Positions 5,888 to 14,915 are shown, numbered from the stretch's first letter. The stretch: DNA of 36,294 nt from Parcubacteria group bacterium (GCA_013202585.1 JABMPQ010000019.1:1-36294); one strand, 5' to 3'. Notes: generated by a model not told the origin, from the sequence alone. Program-made: numbers and translations.

Positions 5888-7714
5888 ATGTGTGGAATAA
5901 TAGGCTATGTTGGTAAAAAAGAAGCGTTACCGATCTTACTTCAAGGGCTGCGGCGCTTGGAATATCGGGGCTATGATAGTGCCGGAGTAGCAATAGCTAA
6001 CAAGGGCAAGATCTGTCGAGTAAAATCTGTCGGTCGGATTGATAAGCTGACGGAGAAGACCAAAGGTAAAAATTTAGCCGGCAGTCTGGGTATTGCCCAT
6101 ACCCGTTGGGCCACCCACGGCGGAGTGACGGAAGCTAACGCTCATCCGCACACTTCTTGTGGCGACAAGATCACCCTCGTCCACAATGGCATTATCGAAA
6201 ATTATCAAGAAATCAAAGAAAAATTGGGGGCTAAGCATAAATTTGTTTCCGATACGGATTCAGAGGTGGTGGCTCATCTTATAGAAAGCTGTTACGACGG
6301 TGACTTGCGGGCAGCGGTGGAGAAGGCGCTAGCTGATGTACGAGGAACCTACGGCATAGCAGTAATGTCAAACGACGAACCAGACAAAATTATTATTGCT
6401 CGCCTGGGTAGTCCGATCGTGATTGGTATGGGTCAAGATGAATACTTTGTAGCCAGTGACCCGACTCCTCTTTTGCCCCACACTAAGGAAATGGTTTTCT
6501 TAGATGATGGTGAACTGGCGGAAATTACTGACAAAGGCGTAAAAACTTATAGTTTAGAAAAACAAAAGGCAGTTAAAAAAGAAGTGGAAACAATCGACTG
6601 GGATGAGGCCAAGGCACAAAAGCAGGGTCATCCGCATTTTATGCTGAAAGAGATCTCTGAACAACCACATGTATTGCAGGATGCTATCCGGGGGCGCTAC
6701 GATGTTGAAGAGGGCACCGCTCATCTTGGTGGTCTCAACCTGACAGAGGAACAAATGCGCAAAGTTAATCGGGTAGTTTTTATTGCTTGCGGTACTGCTT
6801 CCTATGCAGCTATGATCGGCAAGTATGCTTTTGAACGACTGGCTGGTATTTCTACTGAAGTAGATGTTTCCAGTGAATTTCGCTATCGTGATCCGGTGGT
6901 TGATAAAAATACTTTAGTTTTCGCTGTTTCGCAGTCAGGAGAAACGTTGGATACTCTGGCGGCTTTACGTGAAGCTAAGCGACGAGGGGCGCAGGTGCGA
7001 GGGATTGTAAATTCGATTGGCTCGACTATCGCGCGGGAGACGGACGGTGGTACCTACATTCACGCTGGCCCGGAGTTAGCGGTGGCTTCGACTAAGGCCT
7101 ACACTAATATGACGGCTATTATGCTTCTCTACGCTTTGCAATTTGGCCGGTTGCGAGGTGTTTCCTTGGGAACGGGTAAAAAGCTGATCAAGGCTCTCTT
7201 AGAAATTCCGGCCAAGATAGAATCAGTTCTTGAGCAGAGTGATGAAATTAAAAAACTAGCTAAGAAATATAGTAAATATGAAGCCTTTTTGTACTTGGGA
7301 CGGGGAGTTAATTTCCCCGTTGCTCTCGAAGGATCACATAAGCTCAAAGAAATATCCTACATTCACAGCGAAGCCTATCCGGCCGGCGAGATGAAACATG
7401 GCGTAAACGCTTTACTTTCCGAAGATTTTCCGGTGTTTGCTATTGCGACCAAGAACCAGCTTTATGAGAAAATGTTAAGTAATATTGAAGAGGTAAAAGC
7501 ACGTAAGAGCAAGATTATTATCTTGGCCAATGAAGGTGATGACAAAGTAGCTAACTTGGCCAATGACGTTATCTATATTCCGGAGACGATGGAGCTTTTG
7601 GAGCCGCTACTCAATACCATACCGCTGCAAATTTTTGCTTATCATATGGCGGTGTTGTTGGGACGAGACGTTGACCGACCGCGTAATTTAGCCAAGAGTG
7701 TAACTGTTGAATAA
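5888..7714 (+). CDS. glmS: Glutamine--fructose-6-phosphate aminotransferase (isomerizing)
   Basis: GlmS makes glucosamine-6-phosphate from fructose-6-phosphate and glutamine, the entry step to UDP-GlcNAc and peptidoglycan. The sequence starts MCGIIGYVG, placing the Ntn-type catalytic cysteine at residue 2 after Met removal, followed by RRLEYRGYDSAG and HTRWATHG of the glutaminase domain. Two SIS sugar-isomerase domains follow (around ACGTASYAA, SQSGETLDTLAAL, GPELAVASTKAYT and LGRGVNFPVALEG). It ends RPRNLAKSVTVE, the usual GlmS C-terminus. At 608 residues it is full length. The gene follows a strong promoter, has no Shine-Dalgarno, and is two bases ahead of the HAD gene. glmM lies two genes downstream, so the operon covers two consecutive aminosugar steps. 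Confidence 0.98.
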   Translation: MCGIIGYVGKKEALPILLQGLRRLEYRGYDSAGVAIANKGKICRVKSVGRIDKLTEKTKGKNLAGSLGIAHTRWATHGGVTEANAHPHTSCGDKITLVHNGIIENYQEIKEKLGAKHKFVSDTDSEVVAHLIESCYDGDLRAAVEKALADVRGTYGIAVMSNDEPDKIIIARLGSPIVIGMGQDEYFVASDPTPLLPHTKEMVFLDDGELAEITDKGVKTYSLEKQKAVKKEVETIDWDEAKAQKQGHPHFMLKEISEQPHVLQDAIRGRYDVEEGTAHLGGLNLTEEQMRKVNRVVFIACGTASYAAMIGKYAFERLAGISTEVDVSSEFRYRDPVVDKNTLVFAVSQSGETLDTLAALREAKRRGAQVRGIVNSIGSTIARETDGGTYIHAGPELAVASTKAYTNMTAIMLLYALQFGRLRGVSLGTGKKLIKALLEIPAKIESVLEQSDEIKKLAKKYSKYEAFLYLGRGVNFPVALEGSHKLKEISYIHSEAYPAGEMKHGVNALLSEDFPVFAIATKNQLYEKMLSNIEEVKARKSKIIILANEGDDKVANLANDVIYIPETMELLEPLLNTIPLQIFAYHMAVLLGRDVDRPRNLAKSVTVE

Positions 7715-7716
7715 AT

Positions 7717-8370
7717 ATGAAATATAAAGCCGCCATTTTCGACATGGACGGAGTTTTGGTTGATAGTGAATATTATTGGCAAAAAATTGAACTGAAAATT
7801 TGGCAGCGTCTGGGGGTGGATGCTAATCGGGAATTTAAGGATAAAATAGTAGGACTAGGGATTGATAGCATTGCCAAGCTTCTTAAGGAGGAGCAGGGGA
7901 TTGATATTCCAGCGGATGAATTGGCTACCGAACTAAATGAAGATGCCAAGAAGATATATCTCAAGCATTGCGACCTGATTCCTGGAGTTATGAACACACT
8001 AGATCTGCTAGATGGAAAGTCTCTGCAATTTGCGCTTGCTTCTGCTTCACCACAGAGTTGGGTAAATATGGTAATAGACAGATTTGACTTGAAAAAATAT
8101 TTTCCTCTAGTTTTATCAACTCGCACTATGAAGATACCACCTAAGCCTGATCCAGCAGTTTTTATCCGAGCAATGGAGGCGATGGAGGTTAGCCCAGATA
8201 CAACGTTAATATTTGAGGACTCAAGTCATGGCGTACTTGCAGGTAGTCGCAGTGGTGCAACGGTGGTGGCAGTAAAAGATGGTCGTTGGCCAACAGGTAA
8301 TATTGGGTCGGCTGACTTGGTGATAAAATCATTTGAGGATAAGAAGTTAAATAAATTTTTGCTAGAGTAA
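7717..8370 (+). CDS. HAD-superfamily phosphatase/phosphomutase (beta-phosphoglucomutase-like)
   Basis: The 217-residue protein has the haloacid-dehalogenase motifs in order: FDMDGVLVDS with nucleophile Asp9 and Asp11, LASASP (motif II serine region), KPDP (motif III lysine) and FEDSSHGVLAG (motif IV acidic residues). The segment after motif I is a helical cap of subfamily I, as in beta-phosphoglucomutase or sugar-phosphatase YqaB/GPP-like enzymes. It sits between glmS and glmM with gaps of 2 and 4 nt, so it is almost certainly cotranscribed and probably acts on a sugar phosphate. The exact substrate cannot be read from the sequence. Confidence 0.85.
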   Translation: MKYKAAIFDMDGVLVDSEYYWQKIELKIWQRLGVDANREFKDKIVGLGIDSIAKLLKEEQGIDIPADELATELNEDAKKIYLKHCDLIPGVMNTLDLLDGKSLQFALASASPQSWVNMVIDRFDLKKYFPLVLSTRTMKIPPKPDPAVFIRAMEAMEVSPDTTLIFEDSSHGVLAGSRSGATVVAVKDGRWPTGNIGSADLVIKSFEDKKLNKFLLE

Positions 8371-8374
8371 AATT

Positions 8375-9718
8375 ATGCCACGTAAACTATTCGGCACCGA
8401 TGGTATCCGGGGGAAATTTGGGGAAGAACCAGTTACACTTACTACAGCAGCCAAGTTAGGCCGGGCAGTGGTGGACTATTTTGGCGGTGAAGAAAAACCT
8501 TCGCAGATTGTAATTGGTCGAGATACTAGAGAGAGTGGATCGGAACTTGAAAGTGCTTTGATCGAAGGTATTACTTCTCGGGGCGGAGAAATCGTTAGTT
8601 TAGGCGTAGTGCCAACTCCGACCGTAGCTTATATTACTAAAGTGCAAACGGCGACTGCTGGTATTGTTATCTCTGCCTCGCACAATCCTTACTGGGACAA
8701 TGGCTTAAAGATTTTTGCGGTGAATGGTTATAAATTGTCTGATGAAATTGAAACCGAATTAGAGAAATTGATTTTGGCTGATGATTATGTTTTATCCGAG
8801 AGTGAATCAGCTCCAGAGACTATCGGAGACGAAAAATACCGGCAACAATACATCGAGTTTGCCCAGAAATCTGTCGGTGATTTAGGCGGGCTTAAAATTG
8901 CGCTTGACTGTGCCAACGGCGCTGCTCACCAGTTAGCTCCGCAAATTTTTCGTGAACTAGGGGCGGAGGTGACGGTAATCAACGATCAGCCTGATGGTAA
9001 AAATATCAATGATAATTGCGGCAGTCAGTTTTTAAGTGGGCTGCAAAAAACAGTGGTCGCCAAAAGCTGCAATATCGGAATTGCTTTCGATGGTGACGCC
9101 GACCGCGTGATCATCTGTGACGAAAAAGGTCGGGAGCTAAGTGGTGATCATATTTTGGCACTAGGTGGCCTTGATCTACTTGAAAAAGACGAGTTGCCGC
9201 AAAAAACCATTGTTGCCACTGAGTATAGCAATTTAGGTTTGGACAAATTAATGGAATCTCGCGGCGTTGAAGTTGTCCGAGTGTTAAATGGAGACAGATA
9301 TGTTATTGAAGAAATGCGCAAAAACGGGTATATTTTAGGAGGAGAGCGTTCTGGTCATATTATCTTTGGTCAGCTAGCTACCACTGGCGATGGTATTATC
9401 GCTGCCTTGCAGATGGTGGCTTTGTTGAAAAATAAGAATCAACCGCTTTCCGAGCTGGCGGATGTTTTAGAAGAGTATCCACAAGCTTTGGTGAGCGTGC
9501 TGGTAGCAGAGAAAAAGGATTTAATTCAGCTAAAGCAAACACAGCAAGCGATAAAGCAGGCTGAGACCGAGTTGGGTGATCGAGGCCGAGTGCTAGCAAG
9601 ATATTCCGGGACGGAAAATAAAGCACGAGTGTTGGTGGAGGGACGGGATCAGAAAACGGTCACTGAATTAGCCAAAGAAATTGCCAAGGTATGGCAAGAA
9701 GAGGTTAGTAATAATTAA
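8375..9718 (+). CDS. glmM: Phosphoglucosamine mutase
   Basis: GlmM converts glucosamine-6-phosphate, the GlmS product, to glucosamine-1-phosphate. The protein starts MPRKLFGTDGIRG, has the phosphoserine loop ISASHNPYWDNG with catalytic Ser102, the metal loop FDGDADR at about 238-244, the sugar-binding GGERSGH and the C-terminal phosphate-binding RYSGTENKARV. These features and the 447-residue length fit GlmM better than a general phosphomannomutase, and linkage to glmS supports it. No glmU was seen in the window. The start lacks a Shine-Dalgarno, like most neighbours. The porB gene begins 9 nt downstream and may be cotranscribed. Confidence 0.95.
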   Translation: MPRKLFGTDGIRGKFGEEPVTLTTAAKLGRAVVDYFGGEEKPSQIVIGRDTRESGSELESALIEGITSRGGEIVSLGVVPTPTVAYITKVQTATAGIVISASHNPYWDNGLKIFAVNGYKLSDEIETELEKLILADDYVLSESESAPETIGDEKYRQQYIEFAQKSVGDLGGLKIALDCANGAAHQLAPQIFRELGAEVTVINDQPDGKNINDNCGSQFLSGLQKTVVAKSCNIGIAFDGDADRVIICDEKGRELSGDHILALGGLDLLEKDELPQKTIVATEYSNLGLDKLMESRGVEVVRVLNGDRYVIEEMRKNGYILGGERSGHIIFGQLATTGDGIIAALQMVALLKNKNQPLSELADVLEEYPQALVSVLVAEKKDLIQLKQTQQAIKQAETELGDRGRVLARYSGTENKARVLVEGRDQKTVTELAKEIAKVWQEEVSNN

Positions 9719-9727
9719 TAACATTTC

Positions 9728-11758
9728 ATGATAGACAATTGCCAAGAATTCGCCTCCGGTCACCGCAGCTGTCGTGGTTGCACGGCCGTACCGCAGCCAA
9801 TTCGCTATACTATCTCAGCGATGAAGGAAGAGGGGATCCCGGTCGTGATTGCCAATGCCACTGGCTGCACTGAGGTAACTTCGACTATCTCGCCCTACAC
9901 TTGCTGGAATGTGCCCTACATGCACAGCGTTTTTGCTAATGTGGCGGCCACGGCTTCTGGGATAGAAGCAGCTTATAAGGTACTCGAGAAAAAAGGCAAG
10001 CTGAAAGAGTTAAACGGAGGCAAAGAGGTAAAAAAGCCAGCCATTATTGCCTTAGCTGGCGATGGCGGTTCTTACGACATTGGTCTCCAATCTCTATCGG
10101 GTGCGCTCGAGCGTGGCCACGATTTTGTTTATATCTGTTATGACAATGAAGCTTATATGAATTGCTTGTCTACAGATTCTCTGATAATGACCGCAACCGG
10201 ACTAAAAAAGATCACTGACGTGAAAAGAGGAGAAAAAGTTTACGCTTTCGATCAGAAAAAGCATCAACCGGTTTTAAAAAAATGTACCGGTGTGCTCGAT
10301 AATGGTGTCAAGCAGGTATATAAATTACGAACCCTACATCACGACATCAAAGCAACAACCAATCACCCCTTTTTAGTATTGCAGCGAGGAGGTAGAGGGG
10401 GAAAGAATAAATTTGTTTGGAAAGTGCTAGGGAAGATTAAACCAGGGGATGAAGTTGTGGTGTCAAAAAAGCTAGACGAGGGCAAATCTTTTAAATTTTA
10501 TTTTAAGGAAACTAAAGTCGGGGATTATAAGGTGTCTCATCTAAATAAAGTTAAATTACCTAAAAGTTCTAGTTCAGATTTAATGAAATATTTAGGATTG
10601 TATGTTGGTGATGGCTGGATACGAGAGAAAAAAGGTGAGGTTGGTTTTGCTCTGCCGGCTGGAACTTCAGGTCGAAAGGCGTTACTTGCTGTACACCGTA
10701 AAATCTTCAGAAGCAAGGTGAGGACTGATAAACTATATGTTTATATTCATTCAGTTAATTTGGCTAAATTTATCAAATCACTGGGCTTTGGCCAAGGAGC
10801 AAAAAACAAGCTAGTGCCATCCTGGGTGTTCACCTTGCCACCGGAAGAAAAAGAGGCTTTTTTGGAAGGGTTGATGCTATCGGATGGATACAAACATGGT
10901 AACAGTTGGCGTTATGTTTCCGCTAGCGAAGAGTTGCTACGAACTTTGCGATTGTTGCTACAGACTTTTGATTATCGAGTAGGGGATATTCATTGGCAGA
11001 TAAAAAAGAAAGGCACCAAAGTAGTTTATCGTAAATTACTTAAAGATTCTAGATATGGCTATATTTGTTTTAGCAAAAAGCGCCAGTGGAATTTGGGGAA
11101 ATATCCAAACCAATATAGATATCAAAATTTCTTGGTTGATAATGACTATTTTGACGTTGAGAAGGTAAAATTTGTGAAACTGGTTGGCCGAGAACCGACG
11201 TTAGATCTACGAGTAGAAGGTGAACATAATTTTATTGCTGATGGAATAGTTGTTCATAACACAGGCAACCAACGCTCCTCCGCTACCCCTTTTGGCGCAG
11301 CCACGACCACTACGCCCGCTGGCAGTAAAATTGGGGGCAAGCAAAAACAACGCAAGGACTTAACTAAAATCGCTGTTGCCCATCACATTCCTTATGTGGC
11401 CACTGCTTCTGTTGCCCACCGAGCTGATTTTATTGCCAAAGTAAAAAAAGCGGTTGCCGTACAAGGACCAGCTTTCATTAATATGCTAGCGCCCTGCACT
11501 CTCGGCTGGAAATTTCCCGAGGACATGGGGATCGAGATCGCTCGTCTGGGAGTGGAGACTAATTATTGGCCTCTTTATGAAGTGGAAGACGGTAAATATA
11601 AGTTAAGTTACCAGCCAGCCGAACGTAAATCGATTGAGGAATTTATCAAACCGCAAGGACGGTTTAAACATCTCAAGGGCGACGATAAAGTCATGGCAGA
11701 AATACAGAAACATATTGATGAACAGTGGGAAGAGCTATCGGGATTATGCAACGAGTAA
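9728..11758 (+). CDS. porB: 2-oxoacid:ferredoxin oxidoreductase beta subunit with an in-frame intein
   Basis: The 676-residue precursor splits into an N-extein (145 residues), an intein (366) and a C-extein (165), so the spliced protein would have 310 residues, normal for PorB. The beta subunit binds thiamine diphosphate and a 4Fe-4S cluster and, with alpha and gamma subunits, oxidises pyruvate or a related 2-oxoacid to the acyl-CoA, reducing ferredoxin. Cluster ligands are likely Cys15, Cys18, Cys47 and Cys224 of the spliced form (APCTLGW). The thiamine-binding part has ALAGDGGSYDIG and YDNEAYMN, broken after Asn145 and resuming with TGNQRSSATP. No PorA or PorG gene lies in the window. The oxoacid specificity (pyruvate or other) cannot be fixed. 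It starts 9 nt after glmM. Confidence 0.92.
   Translation: MIDNCQEFASGHRSCRGCTAVPQPIRYTISAMKEEGIPVVIANATGCTEVTSTISPYTCWNVPYMHSVFANVAATASGIEAAYKVLEKKGKLKELNGGKEVKKPAIIALAGDGGSYDIGLQSLSGALERGHDFVYICYDNEAYMNCLSTDSLIMTATGLKKITDVKRGEKVYAFDQKKHQPVLKKCTGVLDNGVKQVYKLRTLHHDIKATTNHPFLVLQRGGRGGKNKFVWKVLGKIKPGDEVVVSKKLDEGKSFKFYFKETKVGDYKVSHLNKVKLPKSSSSDLMKYLGLYVGDGWIREKKGEVGFALPAGTSGRKALLAVHRKIFRSKVRTDKLYVYIHSVNLAKFIKSLGFGQGAKNKLVPSWVFTLPPEEKEAFLEGLMLSDGYKHGNSWRYVSASEELLRTLRLLLQTFDYRVGDIHWQIKKKGTKVVYRKLLKDSRYGYICFSKKRQWNLGKYPNQYRYQNFLVDNDYFDVEKVKFVKLVGREPTLDLRVEGEHNFIADGIVVHNTGNQRSSATPFGAATTTTPAGSKIGGKQKQRKDLTKIAVAHHIPYVATASVAHRADFIAKVKKAVAVQGPAFINMLAPCTLGWKFPEDMGIEIARLGVETNYWPLYEVEDGKYKLSYQPAERKSIEEFIKPQGRFKHLKGDDKVMAEIQKHIDEQWEELSGLCNE
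10163..11260 (+). mobile_element. Intein with LAGLIDADG homing endonuclease in PorB
   Basis: This in-frame insert of 366 codons has the standard splicing blocks. Block A begins with Cys1 (CLSTDSLIMTATG); block B has the T-x-x-H motif (TTNH, residues 65-68); blocks C and E are the two endonuclease helices, LGLYVGDG (about 144-151) and FLEGLMLSDG (about 233-242), both keeping the catalytic Asp; block F is VEGEHNFIADG and block G is VVHN, ending His365-Asn366. The +1 extein residue is Thr, a permitted nucleophile. All residues needed for class-1 splicing and homing appear present, so splicing and mobility may be intact. The boundaries follow from Cys1, the terminal HN and the restored extein motif. 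The insert sits in the thiamine-diphosphate site, a typical conserved active-site target. Confidence 0.95.
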
Positions 11759-11779
11759 CCAGTAATTAAATAATCAAAT

Positions 11780-12499
11780 ATGCCAAGTCAAAAAGAAAAC
11801 ACCGCTTCCAAATCAACTCAGCCGGCAGCCTCACCGCAAACCCCAGCTGCCAGTACTCCGAGCCAGCCACAACCTCCTAAAAAGAAGTCTAAAGGACTAA
11901 AAATAGCCCTAAGTATCGCCGCTGGCTGCTTAGTGGCTGTTTTAATCATCGCTATCTTAGGATACTATGTGTACCTCCAAGTGAAAAAGAGAGCGGAAGA
12001 AAAGATAGAGGACATTTCTTTTGAAGAGCTGGAAAAGAATTTCGCTAACCTGCCAAGTACAGAAGAGCTAGATAAAATTGCTGAGGATATAGATAAAAGC
12101 ACAAGCGAGTCAACCGAGAAGTCAGGCAGCATCGGAGAAAAACTTTCTGACGGAGAGGTGATTGTTACTGTTAATTCCTTTAAAAAGCAGGATAAAATAA
12201 AGAGTAACACCGCGGTAGATAACTATGAATATGTGTTAATCCATGTCACTCTGGAAAATGAGACGCAGCAAGATATTTCGGTTTTTACTTCTAATTTTTC
12301 CTTGCGTGACAGTGATTCTCACCAATACTACGAAGCTTCTTTAGCCGATGAACTTGAAGATCAAGTGGCTGCTTGGCAAACTATTTCGGCTGGAGAGAAA
12401 GAATCAGGTAATATAGTGTTCGAAGTCAGAAAAGAAGCGAAAGATTTGAAAATATTATATGATGGGGAAGTGACGTTGGAATTTGTACCGGGAAGTTAA
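11780..12499 (+). CDS. Membrane-anchored DUF4352-like extracytoplasmic protein
   Basis: The 239-residue protein has a low-complexity cytoplasmic N-terminus rich in Ser, Pro, Gln and Ala (about 1-34), a single transmembrane helix (about 38-66), an acidic linker and a C-terminal beta-rich domain. That domain (from about residue 120: DGEVIVTVNSFKK, YVLIHVTLENET, FSLRDSDSHQYY, GEKESGNIVFEV) has the pattern of DUF4352 immunoglobulin-like domains of secreted lipoproteins and anchored proteins. The molecular role is unknown. It follows porB by 21 nt and precedes another anchored extracytoplasmic protein gene by 31 nt. Confidence 0.7.
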   Translation: MPSQKENTASKSTQPAASPQTPAASTPSQPQPPKKKSKGLKIALSIAAGCLVAVLIIAILGYYVYLQVKKRAEEKIEDISFEELEKNFANLPSTEELDKIAEDIDKSTSESTEKSGSIGEKLSDGEVIVTVNSFKKQDKIKSNTAVDNYEYVLIHVTLENETQQDISVFTSNFSLRDSDSHQYYEASLADELEDQVAAWQTISAGEKESGNIVFEVRKEAKDLKILYDGEVTLEFVPGS

Positions 12500-12530
12500 C
12501 TAGTATATTAATAAATTTTAAAAAACAAAC

Positions 12531-13520
12531 ATGGCCAAAAGAAAATACACCTGGCTTTGGCTTCTACTTGGCGCTGTTGTGATTGTTTTATTTTTAGGGC
12601 TTGCGGCGGCGGTGGGAGTAGGGTATTGGATCAACAAAAATTACTATGGGGCTGATGATTATTCTTCTTCTTATTCTGACTATGGCCTATCAGAAGGGTC
12701 ATCAGATTATTCTCTGAGTAGTATCAGCGAAGAAAAGTCTACTGCCAAATCGACTGATTCGTCTTCTTTAACTACTAGTGATACGGAGGATAGTCTTGAT
12801 GTCGACGAAGCTTATTCTGCCGCCGGAGATTTGTCTGAACAGAAAGTAATCAAAACTGGTAGTCTGACGGTGACGGTGGAAAAAGTTGATGAAACCTCTA
12901 CTAAAATCACTGATGTCATAAAGGGTAAAAATGGCTTTATCCAAAGTTCTAATATCTATACCTCCTCTGATGATTCGCAGTCAGCTACTATTGTGGTGAA
13001 AGTTCCGGCTAAAGATTTTGAAAGTGCAGTCAAGGACATTAAGCAGCTGGCTAAAAGCATAGAAAGTGAAAGTGTGTCGGGTCAAGACGTGACAGCCGAG
13101 TACGTAGATCTACAAGCCCAACTGAAGAATTACCGGGCGGAGGAAGAGCAATATCTCAAAATCATGGAACAGGCGACGACTGTTACGGACACGTTGGAGG
13201 TGGCTGACAAATTGTCGGAGGTACGGGGCTATATTGAACAAGTAGAAGGGCGGATTAAGTATCTGGAGAACCAGACAGATTTTTCTACTATCACTATTTA
13301 CCTCAGCGAAGAAACGAAAGTCAGTGTGCCGACCAAAGAATGGAAGCCCTGGGAAAATGTCAAAGTAGCTTTTCAGTATTGGGTGAAAGCTTTACAAGCG
13401 ATGGTTGATGTTTCGGTGTGGATTGCCTTATTCGTCGGGCCGGTAGTGATTGTGGCTCTAATAGTAGTGTTGATCATTAGAGCGGTGATTAGAAGGAGAA
13501 GGAAAGCGAGAGTAGAATAA
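12531..13520 (+). CDS. DUF4349-domain membrane protein
   Basis: This 329-residue protein has an N-terminal transmembrane helix (about 5-33), a Ser/Tyr/Asp-rich spacer (about 38-95) and a DUF4349 domain (about 100-260). The domain shows KVIKTGSLTVTVEKVDE, VVKVPAKDFESAVKDI, DVTAEYVDLQAQLKN and a predicted coiled coil around LKNYRAEEEQYLKIMEQ. A C-terminal transmembrane helix (about 297-321) is followed by a basic tail (RRRRKARVE), so the domain is probably held outside the membrane as a two-pass protein. The family is common in bacterial envelopes, but its function is not established. It is probably cotranscribed with the gene at 11780-12499. Confidence 0.85.
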   Translation: MAKRKYTWLWLLLGAVVIVLFLGLAAAVGVGYWINKNYYGADDYSSSYSDYGLSEGSSDYSLSSISEEKSTAKSTDSSSLTTSDTEDSLDVDEAYSAAGDLSEQKVIKTGSLTVTVEKVDETSTKITDVIKGKNGFIQSSNIYTSSDDSQSATIVVKVPAKDFESAVKDIKQLAKSIESESVSGQDVTAEYVDLQAQLKNYRAEEEQYLKIMEQATTVTDTLEVADKLSEVRGYIEQVEGRIKYLENQTDFSTITIYLSEETKVSVPTKEWKPWENVKVAFQYWVKALQAMVDVSVWIALFVGPVVIVALIVVLIIRAVIRRRRKARVE

Positions 13521-13526
13521 ACAACT

Positions 13527-13532
13527 TATAAT
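13527..13532 (+). promoter_or_regulatory. Possible -10 box for glnA
   Basis: A perfect TATAAT lies 54 nt before the glnA ATG. No convincing -35 box is seen at the right spacing. The leader of about 48 nt between it and the ATG shows no clear structure. Confidence 0.35.
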
Positions 13533-13586
13533 TATTGTCAGACGCACGATAGCGGAGACTGTGTTTGTGTTACTGCTAACAAATGT

Positions 13587-14909
13587 ATGACCAAAGTAGA
13601 AATCAAAAAACTGTGTAAAACTCACAATGTCAACTCCATCAGTCTTTGGTTTACTGATGTTCTGGGAATGCTCAAATCGGTGTCAGTGTCGATCAAAGAA
13701 ATTAATGATGTGATCGAAAATGGCAAGTTTTTCGATGGGTCTTCAATTGAAGGCTTTGCCCGGATTGAGGAGTCGGATTTACTATTGAAACCCGACTTGG
13801 ATACTTTTATCGTACTACCTTTCGAAATCGGTGACTTTAAAATGGGACGGCTGATTTGTGATGTTTATAGCCCGGATGGCACTTCTTTTGCTAGTTGTCC
13901 ACGGGGAGTATTGAAAGAAAATTTGCGGAAAATCAGGCAACAAGGTTACAAAGCGAATTGTGGTCCGGAGCTGGAATATTTTTATTTCAAGGAAGACGAA
14001 GATCAACACAAGCTGATAGATAGAGGTAAGTATTTTGACATGTTGGGTGTTGATGAAGGAACGATATTGCGCGAAAAGACAGCGTCTACCTTAGAAAGTA
14101 TTGGTATTAAGTGCGAGTGTACTCATCATGAGGTAGCTCCTTCGGCACACGAAATCGGTCTTAAATATACCGAAGCTCTCAAGATGGCTGATCAAGTAAT
14201 GACTTATCGCTTTATAGTCAAGGCAGTAGCTCAACAAGCAGGGATCCACGCTACCTTTATGCCTAAACCGATCGGTGGTATTCCCGGTAATGGTATGCAT
14301 ACTCATCAGTCGCTGTTTAAGGGTGCCAAGAATGTATTTTATGATAAGCAGGATAAATATAATTTGTCCGAAATCGCTAAATCGTATGCGGCCGGGCTGT
14401 TGAAGTATAGTCGAGAATTTACTTTGGTTACCAACCAATGGGTCAATTCCTATAAAAGACTAGTTCCGGGCCATGAGGCTCCTACCTATGTTGCCTGGGG
14501 GCGAGCTAACCGTTCTGCTTTGATTAGGGTGCCAACTACTCGGCCAGGCAAAGCTAAATCGACGCGATTAGAATATCGTGCCCCTGATCCCGCTTGTAAT
14601 CCTTATTTGGCCTTTGCGGTGATGTTAGGAGCTGGTTTGCAAGGCATTAAGGAAAAACTAAAGATACCTCGGCCGACTGAGGATGACATTTATCATCTCA
14701 GTGAAGAAGAACTGAGTAAAAGAAAAATCAGTGAATTACCTGACAATCTATTTGAAGCGATTCAGGGAGCGGAGCAGAGTAAATTTTTGCGGGATGTGTT
14801 GGGTAAGGGCTTGTATGAAAAATTATTAGAGAACAAACATCAGGAGTGGGATGAGTATCGAGTTCAGGTGACTGACTATGAAACCAAGCGGTATTTGCCA
14901 ATTTTATAG
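13587..14909 (+). CDS. glnA: Glutamine synthetase type I
   Basis: GlnA makes glutamine from glutamate, ammonia and ATP; glutamine is the nitrogen donor for GlmS in this window. The 440-residue length and the motifs FDGSSIEGFARIEESDL, the ammonia/glutamate loop GMHTHQSLF, NRSALIRVPTTRPG and LEYRAPDPACNPYLAFAVML place it in class I. Around the position of the Escherichia coli adenylylated tyrosine it reads DIYHLSEEELSKRKISELP, closer to the Bacillus-type GSI-alpha than to the adenylylated GSI-beta, so regulation by GlnE-type adenylylation is doubtful. The U32-family gene begins 6 nt downstream. Confidence 0.95.
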   Translation: MTKVEIKKLCKTHNVNSISLWFTDVLGMLKSVSVSIKEINDVIENGKFFDGSSIEGFARIEESDLLLKPDLDTFIVLPFEIGDFKMGRLICDVYSPDGTSFASCPRGVLKENLRKIRQQGYKANCGPELEYFYFKEDEDQHKLIDRGKYFDMLGVDEGTILREKTASTLESIGIKCECTHHEVAPSAHEIGLKYTEALKMADQVMTYRFIVKAVAQQAGIHATFMPKPIGGIPGNGMHTHQSLFKGAKNVFYDKQDKYNLSEIAKSYAAGLLKYSREFTLVTNQWVNSYKRLVPGHEAPTYVAWGRANRSALIRVPTTRPGKAKSTRLEYRAPDPACNPYLAFAVMLGAGLQGIKEKLKIPRPTEDDIYHLSEEELSKRKISELPDNLFEAIQGAEQSKFLRDVLGKGLYEKLLENKHQEWDEYRVQVTDYETKRYLPIL

Positions 14910-14915
14910 TATATT

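Noticed and set aside
5862-5888. glmS ribozyme or riboswitch upstream of glmS
   Set aside because: The predicted leader is only about 19 nt and AT-rich, far too short for the ribozyme.
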